The position numbers and the translations under genes were made by a program. Below the pieces are notes generated by a model. The model did no database searches and had not been told where the DNA came from. It was given only the letters and a program-made list of their open reading frames with translations. Below, piece by piece: positions 9,197-18,197 of a DNA stretch of 64,000 nt (within the stretch, counting starts at the first letter, position 1; each line of letters begins with the position of its first letter). The DNA comes from Bradyrhizobium rifense (lineage in GTDB: Bacteria > Pseudomonadota > Alphaproteobacteria > Rhizobiales > Xanthobacteraceae): assembly GCF_008123425.1 (NCBI RefSeq), contig NZ_VSSS01000038.1, positions 62,001-126,000 on the forward strand, written 5' to 3'.

Positions 9197-9491
9197 ATGC
9201 CAAACGCGTTTTTAACGGACCTGCTCGCTACCATCTCCGAAAGAGGCCGCACTCTGTTTGGCGGGCGCTTCCCTTGATGTCCGGCAGGACGCAGGTGGCC
9301 TGATCCAGCTCTGCGAAGCGCTGCTGTCCGGCCGCGGCGAGGCCTCCGGCAGGGCGCTCGCCCGCGGGGTGCTACGCCGCTCGCAAGAACTCTCTAGAGA
9401 ATGTCCGAGCAAATTCAGGGGGACCGTAATACTTTCGATCTCTGGTGGCACTCTTCCCGCCGAGGAGCCGTTCGATCCTCCGCAATCCTAG
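9197..9491 (+). pseudogene. Malonyl-CoA decarboxylase N-terminal remnant
   Basis: An ATG at 9197 opens MPNAFLTDLLATISERGRTL and then runs into a stop. After a frameshift near 9260 a second frame reads GGLIQLCEALLSGRGEASGR followed by ALARGVLRR. Both segments look like consecutive parts of the N-terminal helical domain of bacterial malonyl-CoA decarboxylase, which releases acetyl-CoA from malonyl-CoA. Only about 100 of roughly 450 residues remain and nothing of the catalytic GNAT-like domain is seen. It is a decayed fragment between the porin terminator and the ABC importer. Confidence 0.7.
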
Positions 9492-9688
9492 CTTCACTCA
9501 CCACGTTGCACCGTTCGCGCAAAGCCGGGCGGAGGTGCTAATCTCGAAGTTACGGTGCTAGATGCAGGAAAAGCTACAAAAGCTGCCCTTGAGGCGCTGG
9601 ATTTCGACAGAAAGCCGCGGAGAAATGAAGAAATCTCATTCCGGTACCCGGTAACATGGGCGTGAAACCACTACGCGCAGGAGCGAAC

Positions 9689-10798
9689 GTGAACCAGTCA
9701 GTGAGCCGCAGGCGCTTTGTACAAGGCACATCGTCCCTCATAGCCGCCGGAGCGATGTTTTCCGTCTCTAGACCTGCTGCAGCGTCCTCGGGCGACCTGC
9801 GACTCAACATGAGCGCCGGCAATTTCGGCGATGCGATCATGGCGGCCTTTGTTAGACCCTTTGAAGCGGAGACGGGAATCAAGGTCACCCCGATCTACCA
9901 AGATCTCCGGGCGGCACAAGTCGGGTTGATGGTGAAAAACAACAGCGTCACCATCGATGCGGTTCTGGTAAGCCAAGTGACCGGACTTACGCTGGCGGGA
10001 GGCGGCTATCTCGAACAAGTCGACTATTCGCTGCACAATCCTCGCGAGCTGGAAACGACCGAAGGTCGCTGCAAGCACCCATTTGGGTTCGGCAGCTATC
10101 TCTACTCTTTGAATATGGTCTACAACACTAAGAAGTTTCCGGCCGAGAAGCCACGTCCGACGAATTGGGCCGAGTTTTGGGACGCTACGAAGTTCCCAGG
10201 GCCGCGTTCATTGGGGAACGGTCAGGGCGGGAGCCCCCTGCCGGGGCCGTGGGAAGAAGCGCTACTCGCGGACGGCGTCGCGATGGACGCGCTCTATCCA
10301 ATGGACATCGACCGCGTGTTCGCAAGTCTCGACAAGATTAAGCCCCATATTCGCAAGTGGTGGACTACAGGGGCTGAGATATTGCAAGTAATGCGCGACG
10401 GGGTCGCCGATCTCGTCCAATCTGTCGATGGTCGAGCATTATCGCTGATTGACAACGGTGACCCCATAGAGATCAACCGTAACCAAGCCAAGCTGACGTT
10501 TGACTACTGGATTATACCGAAGGGTAGCCCCAACGCGCTGAACGCACAGAAGTTCATTGCATTTACCGGTCGCGCCGACCGTCAGGCAGCCTTCGCTCAG
10601 CTGTTTGCGCAAGCTCCGAGCAATCAGCGGGCATACGAACAGATACCCGAGAAGGTCGCTCGTAAGCTGGCAACCTATCCTGAGTACATGAAGACTAGCT
10701 TTCTTGTGAACGGCGAGTGGTATGTTCAAACTGGCGCAGATGGCCTCACAAACTCTCAGCGGCTCACTCAGCGGTGGAACGGCTGGATCGTGAGATAG
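9689..10798 (+). CDS. Tat-exported ABC transporter substrate-binding protein (polyamine/PotD-like)
   Basis: About 369 residues from the GTG at 9689, which has AGGAG seven bases upstream; an ATG at 9656 is an alternative. The N-terminus has a twin-arginine signal (VSRRRFVQGTSSLIAAGAMF) and a cleavage region near AAASS. The remainder fits a family-1/PotD-like periplasmic binding protein with LRLNMSAGNFGDAIMAAFVR followed by PFEAETGIKVTP at the start and hinge motifs such as YWIIPKGSPNALNAQKFI. These bind spermidine, putrescine or related cationic compounds. ATPase and permease genes follow on the same strand, forming an importer operon. Confidence 0.88.
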   Translation: MNQSVSRRRFVQGTSSLIAAGAMFSVSRPAAASSGDLRLNMSAGNFGDAIMAAFVRPFEAETGIKVTPIYQDLRAAQVGLMVKNNSVTIDAVLVSQVTGLTLAGGGYLEQVDYSLHNPRELETTEGRCKHPFGFGSYLYSLNMVYNTKKFPAEKPRPTNWAEFWDATKFPGPRSLGNGQGGSPLPGPWEEALLADGVAMDALYPMDIDRVFASLDKIKPHIRKWWTTGAEILQVMRDGVADLVQSVDGRALSLIDNGDPIEINRNQAKLTFDYWIIPKGSPNALNAQKFIAFTGRADRQAAFAQLFAQAPSNQRAYEQIPEKVARKLATYPEYMKTSFLVNGEWYVQTGADGLTNSQRLTQRWNGWIVR

Positions 10799-10936
10799 AT
10801 GCGCAAGCTGCTGGGACGCGTCTCGTCGGCGTCCCTGGGCAAAGCCTCAGCGCACATCGCTGATTTCCCATTCTGCTGATGCGGTGTACCCGTGGCTTAC
10901 CTCGAGAAACTCAAGTCTGCTTCCGGAGGCTGAAGC

Positions 10937-11983
10937 TTGACAGAAACTTCTGATACGCTGCAGGTCGAATTCCGAAACGTCACCAAATTATATGGGGCGG
11001 TGGCCGCGGTAAAAGAGTTATCCTTAGGCGTGCGTCGAGGCGAGTTCCTCACGATCCTTGGTCCAAGCGGTTCGGGAAAGACAACTGCTCTAATGCTGCT
11101 CGCTGGGTTTGTGGCGCCGAGCAGCGGCGATATCATCATTTCCGGTAAGTCGGTAGCTTCGGTCCCGTCTTATCACCGTGATCAAGGCATCGTTTTCCAA
11201 AACTATGCGCTTTTCCCACATTTGTCGGTGCGTAGAAATCTAGAATTTCCGTTGGAAATGCGCGGCATGGAGGCAAGCGAGAGAGCAACGAGAGTGGCTC
11301 GGATGCTCGAGCGCGTCCATCTCAAGGAATTTGGGGACCGCATGCCCTCGCAGTTAAGCGGAGGGCAGCAACAGCGCGTGGCGCTTGCTCGAGCGCTGAT
11401 AGCTGATTCGCCTATCCTCTTGCTCGATGAGCCTCTTGGCGCACTCGATCGGAACCTCCGCGAACAGATGCAAGGAGAAATCAAGAGCCTGCACTGTGAG
11501 TTTAGCAAGACGACGATATGCGTGACACACGATCAAGAGGAAGCGCTGACGCTTTCGGATCGGATCGTGGTTATGCGTGCCGGGGAAATCGAGCAGATCG
11601 ATACCCCAGAAGCTCTTTACGACCGTCCCACCACGCGCTTCGTCGCGAGCTTCCTGGGCGAAGCTAATTTCCTCACTGATCGCGAATTCAAGATAGAATC
11701 GGATGCACGAACGTCCGATGCGATGCCAATGATTCGGCCGGAGCGCATTCGCATCATCCCACCTAACGGGCGGCTGCAAGCTGATAATGGTGAACACCAG
11801 TTTGCCAGCGGTACTATCGCGAGCATGATTTATGCCGGCCCATTGAGAAAATACGAAGTGCGCGTAGGCAGCACGGTTGTGATCATACGCGAGCATGTAG
11901 CTGCGGGGCAGCAGATATTTAGGCCAGGCGATGAGGTGCAGCTCGAGTGGCTGCGCTCCGATATCCGCTTCGTCGCGAGCTAG
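10937..11983 (+). CDS. ABC transporter ATP-binding protein (PotA-like)
   Basis: 348 residues, starting at TTG after a purine-rich GGAGG-type site. All ABC ATPase motifs are present: Walker A GPSGSGKTT, Q-loop at VFQNYALFPH, signature LSGGQQQR, Walker B ILLLDEP and the switch His in VTHDQEEA. The C-terminal third (from about residue 240) is a TOBE-type regulatory domain (MIRPERIRI). This architecture is that of polyamine, iron(III) or sulfate importers. It energises the fused permease 18 bases downstream. Confidence 0.95.
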   Translation: MTETSDTLQVEFRNVTKLYGAVAAVKELSLGVRRGEFLTILGPSGSGKTTALMLLAGFVAPSSGDIIISGKSVASVPSYHRDQGIVFQNYALFPHLSVRRNLEFPLEMRGMEASERATRVARMLERVHLKEFGDRMPSQLSGGQQQRVALARALIADSPILLLDEPLGALDRNLREQMQGEIKSLHCEFSKTTICVTHDQEEALTLSDRIVVMRAGEIEQIDTPEALYDRPTTRFVASFLGEANFLTDREFKIESDARTSDAMPMIRPERIRIIPPNGRLQADNGEHQFASGTIASMIYAGPLRKYEVRVGSTVVIIREHVAAGQQIFRPGDEVQLEWLRSDIRFVAS

Positions 11984-12001
11984 AACACGAGAGGCTCCGA
12001 A

Positions 12002-13822
12002 ATGAACGAGCTGCGGAAGATCTGGCGAGTACCCCTTGGACTCACAATTCCTGCGTTCGCCATTCTACTCGTCGTGTTCGGCGTCCCAGCTATTCAACTG
12101 TTCCTGATCAGCACAAATGCACCGTCATTCTCAATCACGAATTATCACGCGTTCTTCGAACAACCAGGCAACATCCTGATCCTATTGCAGACGATCAAGG
12201 TGAGCGTCGTAACTACCTTCATTTGTCTCATCATCGGCTACCCGACTGCTTATCTCATCGTAAATGCGTCGAAAACCGCGAGCGCGGCGCTGATCGTCCT
12301 TGTCTTCATTCCCTGGTTAACCAGCGGCCTCGTCCGTACCTATGCATGGACCGTGATCCTGGGTGACCGTGGACTGATCAACAACGTTCTTATCGGGATT
12401 GGTATCATCTCCACTCCACTTTCTCTTCTTTATAATCGACTCGCCGTCTACATCGGCATGGTTCACATCGTGCTTCCGATAATGATCTTGCCGCTGGTCA
12501 GTGTTATGTACGGTATCGACAAGTCGTTAGTAGCGGCTGCCCGAAGTATGGGCGCGCGTCCTGTCCTGGCCTTTTGGCGAGTGTTCTTCCCTCTGAGCCT
12601 CCCCGCTGTCAGAAGTGGGACTTTGTTGGTTTTTGTAGTCTGCCTTGGCTTCTACATCACGCCGCAAGCGCTCGGTGGACTGAGCGACGCTATGTTGTCG
12701 AACTTCATCGCGGCCCAGCTCACGAACTCTCTGGATTTCGGCCCAATAGCTGCAGAGGCCTTCATTCTTCTGCTGATAGCCATCATCATGCTGTCGCTTT
12801 TCGGACTGGATCTATCCGGTACGCAGAGCCAACCCGATTCGGTTCGCAAATCGGAATACGGCTGGGCATCCGCTTTGAGAACGTTGCGGCGACAGGTCGG
12901 CGAGTTTGTTGTTCCGCTTCGGGCTCGTCGCTGGCCAAAACAGCTGTATCAGCCAGTACATAGCGGCAGATCATGGAATACTCTGGCTGCCATATTCGTA
13001 ATTCTGGTGATGATGTTCCTGCTGTTTCCGGGTTTGATCGTCATAGTCATGTCATTTAGTGCCGGAGCTTTTCTAGAGTTTCCGCCTTCAGGTTTTTCGC
13101 TGAAGTGGTACCGATCGTTCTTTGGTGATTCCTCCTGGACTGGCGCGTTCTGGAACAGTCTCCAGATCGGCGTGATGGTCACTGTGCTCTCGACGGTCAC
13201 CGGAACGCTGGCGGCGTTCGGGCTTACCCGCACGTCTTCACGAATCCGCAGAGTCCTCATGCTGATCATCCTGACGCCTATCACGTTTCCGACCATCGTA
13301 GTCGGGGTTGCCTGTTATCTTGGCTTGGTAAACCTTGGACTGATCGGCACGAAAATTGGCGTAGTTCTCGCGCATAGTATTGGTGCCATTGCCTACGTCG
13401 TCGTCATCGTCGCAGCGACGTTATCGAATTTCGATCAGCGTTTGGAGCAAGCCGCCAAGAGCATGCGCGCCGGTCCCATTCGGACGTTCGTTAGGGTGAC
13501 GCTCCCGCTGATCAGGCCAGGGATCATTGGAGGTGCGGTATTTGCCTTTATTTCGTCCTTCGACGAGGTGGTCGTCACGTCACTTGTGAGCGGGTTTTCC
13601 TTGCGAACTCTTCCGCTGAAGATGCTGGAGAACATGAACCAGCAGATCGATCCGACGATCGCCGCGGTAGGCGCTCTACTTGTGCTCATGCCTGTGCTCT
13701 GGATAGTAGCTCTATATCTCACGCTGTGGCGCTCTAGACGCGCGCATGAGGCAGGTCTGCCGCTCGCAGGGCTCGCCGATCGGGCTGAAGTGCCTAGCAG
13801 CGCCGCGGGTCAGCGTCAGTAG
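12002..13822 (+). CDS. Fused ABC permease, PotB-PotC type, in one polypeptide
   Basis: 606 residues with about a dozen hydrophobic segments and two BPD_transp_1 domains. Each half has its own EAA loop that contacts the ATPase: AARSMGARPVLAFWRVFFP at about residues 178-196 and AAKSMRAGPIRTFVRVTLP in the second half. Polyamine importers normally use two separate permeases (PotB and PotC); here they are joined by a hydrophilic linker of about 50 residues (around 265-320). It forms the whole membrane channel of the importer encoded with the two preceding genes. Fusions of this kind are known in iron and polyamine-like systems. Confidence 0.92.
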   Translation: MNELRKIWRVPLGLTIPAFAILLVVFGVPAIQLFLISTNAPSFSITNYHAFFEQPGNILILLQTIKVSVVTTFICLIIGYPTAYLIVNASKTASAALIVLVFIPWLTSGLVRTYAWTVILGDRGLINNVLIGIGIISTPLSLLYNRLAVYIGMVHIVLPIMILPLVSVMYGIDKSLVAAARSMGARPVLAFWRVFFPLSLPAVRSGTLLVFVVCLGFYITPQALGGLSDAMLSNFIAAQLTNSLDFGPIAAEAFILLLIAIIMLSLFGLDLSGTQSQPDSVRKSEYGWASALRTLRRQVGEFVVPLRARRWPKQLYQPVHSGRSWNTLAAIFVILVMMFLLFPGLIVIVMSFSAGAFLEFPPSGFSLKWYRSFFGDSSWTGAFWNSLQIGVMVTVLSTVTGTLAAFGLTRTSSRIRRVLMLIILTPITFPTIVVGVACYLGLVNLGLIGTKIGVVLAHSIGAIAYVVVIVAATLSNFDQRLEQAAKSMRAGPIRTFVRVTLPLIRPGIIGGAVFAFISSFDEVVVTSLVSGFSLRTLPLKMLENMNQQIDPTIAAVGALLVLMPVLWIVALYLTLWRSRRAHEAGLPLAGLADRAEVPSSAAGQRQ

Positions 13823-14642
13823 AGCCGGACAAGCAGCGCGGGAAGCTCCCCACGAGTGTGTGCACGGATATCCGTTCGGTTTTGGGCGCCGTCCGTTCTG
13901 ACGCGATCGGTGTTCTCCCGGTGAGGCAACATGATCACAACAGGTCGGCAGCCCTCCCGGTGTTCGGTAAGAGAATCGCAGGGTGTTCGCCAGCTATTGG
14001 AGTGCAGGGCAAGATGGCTTCTTAAGACGGCTCGCCGGATAATGGAGGGGTGGGAGTTCAGGAAGGTTTTCGGCAATTGGCGCACCGCGTGCGCCGAGAA
14101 GGCCCGGCAAGCTCTGCCGGATGCTTGTTCACCGCACTGGCGGCTATGCTGTAGCGCTGTAGCTCGCTCGTGCTGCGATCAAGCGCCTGAAAACCTTGCG
14201 TTCTCCGCAGCCTTGCCCTCAAAGTTCTGCGTACCCACCGCGCGCGCAGCGCGTGGACTGTGACAAGCCTTCTTCATCTCCTCATCAGCGCTCAAGGTCA
14301 TGCAAACGTGCTGAACTGGGCCTCGCGCTCCGGCGCGGTGAGAGTGGGCACAAGAGTTTAGCGCTTCCAAACACGCGGCGTTGCAGAAGGTCTCGTTCGA
14401 TAGTCTCCCTAATCGTATGGCAGACACCGTCCGCTTTCTCAGAGCAACTCCGTCGGTTGAAACATGCAGAGGAACTGACCTGCCATCGCGTCGTCCACGC
14501 GGGACATGATGGGTGGGCTCAATGAAGGCGTCATGGGCGACGCAATGACTTTGCCTAACACGGCGGTTCTTTCAGGTGCAGAATCGTCCGGGTCTGACTG
14601 CCCTTTGACGGATCTCTCCTGGAGAAATCACAATCAGAAACT
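13823..14642. other. Intergenic region, no supported gene
   Basis: 820 bases between the importer operon and the convergent M24 gene. Several short open frames on both strands carry no motif; one minus-strand frame at 14179-14427 is open for 82 codons but unrecognised. It looks like decayed sequence. Confidence 0.45.
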
Positions 14643-15812
14643 TTAAAGCTGGAACAGCTCGCGCGGCAATTTCGTGAATGGTTCGCCTCCCGCATCGGTC
14701 ACGCGGAATGTTTCGCTGATTACGTAACCCAGGTCTTCGTCGATCCAGTTTCCGAGCATAAGGTGAAACGTCATATTCTGCTTCAGGACGGTCATGTCGG
14801 CTTCCTTCAGACTAGCCGTCGGCTCCGTCCAATCGATTCCAACGGCATATCCGCACCGCGATTCCTTCTCAAAGCCATGCTTTCGCAGCGTCGTGTTGAA
14901 TGCCTTCGCGACGTCGTTACACGTTCTTCCCGTCCGAGCGGCAGCAAGAGCGGCCTCCAGCCCCGCTACTTCGCCTTCATGCAGCCGCCGTAGCTCATCC
15001 GCCGGCTTTCCGATGATCATCGTCCTCATCAAAGGGGATGTGTAGCCGTGGCGCACCCCGCTGAACTCCAGATTGATCTGTGATCCGGGACGGAAGGTGT
15101 CCTCGGTCCAGCGGATATGGCAAGTCGAGGTGCGTGGCGTAGAGCACAGGAAAAAGCTGGCAAGGTCGGTACCTGGCTTGCCATCGGCTCCGCGTACCAG
15201 TGTGGCGATGATCTCCGCGGATGCATCCGCCTCACTCACTCCTGGGCGGATGACTTCCTTCGCTTTAAGCATCCCGGCGTCGCTGATCGCCGCCGCCTCA
15301 CGCATAATCGTAATTTCCAAATCAGATTTGAGACCGCGGATCCAGGTCACCGCATTTGTGCAGTCGACGATCTTCGCATCAGGCGCGCGCACCTTGAACT
15401 TTTCGTTGGCCAACGCCGGCAGGAACTTCGCTTCGAGGCCGATACTTCTTCGGCCAAAGTCTTCGTCCAAGATGAAGTCGATGATCGCATCATATCCGTC
15501 TCGGTCGGGATTGGCTATGAGCGCCTCCGGATAACCGATCACGTGATTTCGATCGATGAACATTTGGTGTATCGCCGCCGGCGCGTCCATGCGGCGGGTG
15601 ATGAAAGTTGGCTCCTCGGCCTTGGAAGAAACGATCAGGCCCTGAGGTACATATCCCGATTTAGAGGTGTAACCAGAAAGGTACGTGATATTCGCAGGAG
15701 TTGTGACTACAAGCACGTCAATCTCCCGCCTCCTCATCTCCGATTTAACGGCAGTCAGCCGCCGTAGATACTCTGAACGAGGGAAGGGCTGCGGGCTCTT
15801 GGGCATAGTCAT
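14643..15812 (-). CDS. M24-fold hydrolase, creatinase/ectoine-hydrolase (DoeA)-like
   Basis: 389 residues with the two-domain pita-bread architecture: an N-terminal creatinase-N domain (YLRRLTAVKSEMRRREIDVL, then TPANITYLSGY) and a C-terminal M24 domain. The five metal ligands of methionine aminopeptidase or prolidase are mostly missing. INLEFSGVRHGYTSPLMRT replaces the Asp-Asp pair and GYAVGID replaces the His loop. That is the situation in metal-independent creatinase and in ectoine hydrolase, which it resembles. It would open or cleave an amide-like C-N bond. The M20 gene 60 bases upstream on the same strand is probably in its operon, as DoeA is paired with the M20 enzyme DoeB in ectoine breakdown. 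Confidence 0.8.
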   Translation of the reverse strand: MTMPKSPQPFPRSEYLRRLTAVKSEMRRREIDVLVVTTPANITYLSGYTSKSGYVPQGLIVSSKAEEPTFITRRMDAPAAIHQMFIDRNHVIGYPEALIANPDRDGYDAIIDFILDEDFGRRSIGLEAKFLPALANEKFKVRAPDAKIVDCTNAVTWIRGLKSDLEITIMREAAAISDAGMLKAKEVIRPGVSEADASAEIIATLVRGADGKPGTDLASFFLCSTPRTSTCHIRWTEDTFRPGSQINLEFSGVRHGYTSPLMRTMIIGKPADELRRLHEGEVAGLEAALAAARTGRTCNDVAKAFNTTLRKHGFEKESRCGYAVGIDWTEPTASLKEADMTVLKQNMTFHLMLGNWIDEDLGYVISETFRVTDAGGEPFTKLPRELFQL

Positions 15813-15872
15813 GAATTCAGCTCCTTGAGAACTTTTACCATGCAGTTGTCGTCGCGAAAGTCGCGCGAGCGC

Positions 15873-17063
15873 TCATGAATTCAGCATCGCCAGGCAGTAC
15901 TTAAGGGTGAGCTCGGTTGTTGGTACGAGCAAGTCGTCGGATGCTCCGAAAGTCGGCGTGTGGACGCCGGACTGATTGCCGGGCTGCTCGCTGCCAAACC
16001 AGAAATAGATCGAAGGCACACGGCTTGAGTAAAAGCCGAAATCATCGCTGCCGCCGCCGCGTGTCGGAGACTGTTTGTCAGAAAACCTGTCCTCCCCGAT
16101 TGTTTCGACGACCAGACGTCTAAACCGGTCGACCATTGCCGGGTCGTTGATGACGGGCGGCTCGCCCAATCTGCAGGAGAACTCTGCTTTGCCGCGATGC
16201 ATGGCGGCTACCCCTTCGGCGATTTCACGCACGCGCTGAACCAAAAGAGTTCTGCGGTCAGCGCCGCTTGTCCTGATCGTCCCACTCATGGAGACGGAAG
16301 GGCATATGATGTTCGTAGCCTCTCCCCCAGCGATCGTTCCTATGGTGACGATCGCTCCGTCGTCAAACGGCATTTCCCGCGAGACGACCTTCTGCACTTC
16401 ATTGATAAAGGCACCTGCCATTGAAATTGCATCCACCCCAGCGTGCGGGCGAGCGCCATGTGCCATTGTTCCGATAAGCTTGAGCGAGAATTGATCGGCC
16501 GATTTCGTCACTGCGCCCGGTCGTGCACCATACATGCCCGCCGGGAGGTCCGTTTTCACGTGGAAGCCGACGGCGGCGTCGAAGCCATCGAGCAAACCTC
16601 CGTCGGCAACAGAACGGCCGCCGAGTGGTTCTGCCTCTTCGGCAGGCTGAAAAATTATGCGGATCCTCCCAGCGAAGCTAGCCCGTATCTTATGCAGCGC
16701 AAGTGCTGTGCCCAAGGCGATCGATGCGTGCATGTCATGGCCACAGGCATGCATCACTCCCGGCACTTGGGATCTGTACGGCAAATCGTCTCGAGCTTCG
16801 TGGATTGGTAGCGCGTCAATGTCGCCGCGAACGGCAACAGATCGTTTGACACCAGAAGATGATCCCTCGATGTCTATGTAAAGACCGGTGTTGTGAAACG
16901 TCTTGGCGCCCCTTAGTCCAAACTTTTCAAGCGTCTCGCGGATCCGCTTCTGCGTTTTCCATTCATTATTCGAAAGCTCGGGCTCTCGGTGCAGGCCGTG
17001 GCGCATCTCGATGATGGCAGCCTGTTCGTCGCTGGACAGAAGGGTTTTAGCGATTGTGTTCAT
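15873..17063 (-). CDS. M20D amidohydrolase (hippurate hydrolase/IAA-amino-acid hydrolase/DoeB type)
   Basis: 396 residues from the ATG at 17063; longer upstream frames lack support. Visible M20D features: MRHGLHREPELS near the N-terminus, GDIDALP, the metal-binding MHACGHDMHAS segment, QPAEE with the catalytic Glu pair, and GGGSDDFGFY near the end. Members hydrolyse N-acyl or amino-acid conjugates such as hippurate, indole-acetyl amino acids or N-acetyl-diaminobutyrate. It is followed by the creatinase-like gene on the same strand. In a plant-associated bacterium an auxin-conjugate or ectoine-type substrate is possible, but the sequence does not decide this. Confidence 0.9.
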   Translation of the reverse strand: MNTIAKTLLSSDEQAAIIEMRHGLHREPELSNNEWKTQKRIRETLEKFGLRGAKTFHNTGLYIDIEGSSSGVKRSVAVRGDIDALPIHEARDDLPYRSQVPGVMHACGHDMHASIALGTALALHKIRASFAGRIRIIFQPAEEAEPLGGRSVADGGLLDGFDAAVGFHVKTDLPAGMYGARPGAVTKSADQFSLKLIGTMAHGARPHAGVDAISMAGAFINEVQKVVSREMPFDDGAIVTIGTIAGGEATNIICPSVSMSGTIRTSGADRRTLLVQRVREIAEGVAAMHRGKAEFSCRLGEPPVINDPAMVDRFRRLVVETIGEDRFSDKQSPTRGGGSDDFGFYSSRVPSIYFWFGSEQPGNQSGVHTPTFGASDDLLVPTTELTLKYCLAMLNS

Positions 17064-18032
17064 CTTGTTGTCGCCGCTCGTCGACCTGCCAAAACGATAA
17101 CAGAGTAACGCGAGGGATAACGTCGCCGGAGAGGCGAAGGGCGCGGAAAAGCTGCGAATTGCTGACAAAGACGCGGATTTCAGGAATTGCATCAAGGGAA
17201 TAGACTCGCCACAAAGGTTCTCGGTGAAAATCTAGAGGCGCTGTCAGTCATGTTGCCAAATGCACGCCGTAGTCGCCCTCCGCCGCTCCCTCCTTAACCC
17301 GGATCACGGTGTCCCGTCGCTCAATCTGCCCGAGAAGTGTCCGTGGAGACCATGGCATTGGCATGCCGAGTGCGGGGGAGCTATTCAGATGACCGTTTGA
17401 GGCAATCCCCACCAAGGAGGTGCGCACCGCGTTTGGCTCAGCTTAAGCCTGGATGAGTAGTTCTCGCAAAAAGGCTGTTCTGAGTTGGCGCAGCACGCGC
17501 ACCGTCTTTAATTTTTCGTGAGGTAGCGCATCTTCTAGCAGCTCCGAATTGGCATGATGTGCATGCATCCAACAACGAGTATCGCACATTAGTTGACTGA
17601 TCACATTATACGGGGCGTTAGAAAACGCGAAAACTTGGCTGTCGATGTCGCGAACCAATTATCCTGGTCCAGAGAACACGTCCGAGCGAGAAGCTGTGTG
17701 ACACCTCGGCTAAATAAGTCCGCTCAGCGGAAGAGATTGGGCTTTCTGACGAAGCTCGCGCAAGCCGACGGCCCACAACCGAACTGCGGCGGCCCTGGCG
17801 GTTCACCTCCGATCCTCATCCTCGCCTTTATCTAGTCCAATCTGGCGTCGGAGAGGGATTGGAAAGTCCCTTCGCAGTAACAATGCCAAACCACCCCGCC
17901 CCTTTGGGACGCGACGCGCGCAATTCGTGTCCTGTCTCTGACGCCGCCACCCGTCAGGTTCACGACAGAGCCATCTTGGGGCCGAGGAGTTTTTGAAAGC
18001 AGAACTAGTTGCTTAATATGCGCTGAGGCCGT
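17064..18032. other. Intergenic region before the sigma-54 gene cluster
   Basis: About 970 bases. A minus-strand frame at 17443-17658 (71 codons, ends LRELLIQA) is open, but no family is recognised. The right part holds the upstream elements of the sigma-54 promoter at 18033. Confidence 0.5.
17928..17943 (+). promoter_or_regulatory. Imperfect NifA-type upstream activator site
   Basis: TGT-CCTGTCTCTG-ACG matches TGT-N10-ACA except for the last base, and lies 105 bases upstream of the -24/-12 core at 18033, the usual distance. A second half-match (CGT-N10-ACA) is at 17952-17967. The copy at 63575 shows the same TGT-N10-ACG form. Confidence 0.5.
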
Positions 18033-18048
18033 TGGCACGGTCGTTGCT
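18033..18048 (+). promoter_or_regulatory. Sigma-54 (RpoN) -24/-12 promoter
   Basis: TGGCACGGTCGTTGCT matches the consensus TGGCACG-N4-TTGCW at every defined base, with the GG and GC dinucleotides at the required spacing. It lies 150 bases upstream of the ATG at 18198. The identical 16-mer occurs at 63675 in front of a related gene. Confidence 0.9.
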
Positions 18049-18197
18049 ATTCAGATGCAGCAACACCGAATTAAGGCTGAGTGCGCGCAGCGGTCGAAAG
18101 ATGAGTGATGCTCCCTTTGTTTGAAAGGGGGTGTCTGAGAGAGAACGAAGCCCGCGCCCAAGTCCTGGAGTGTTTGCCAATACCTATGGAGAGCAAC

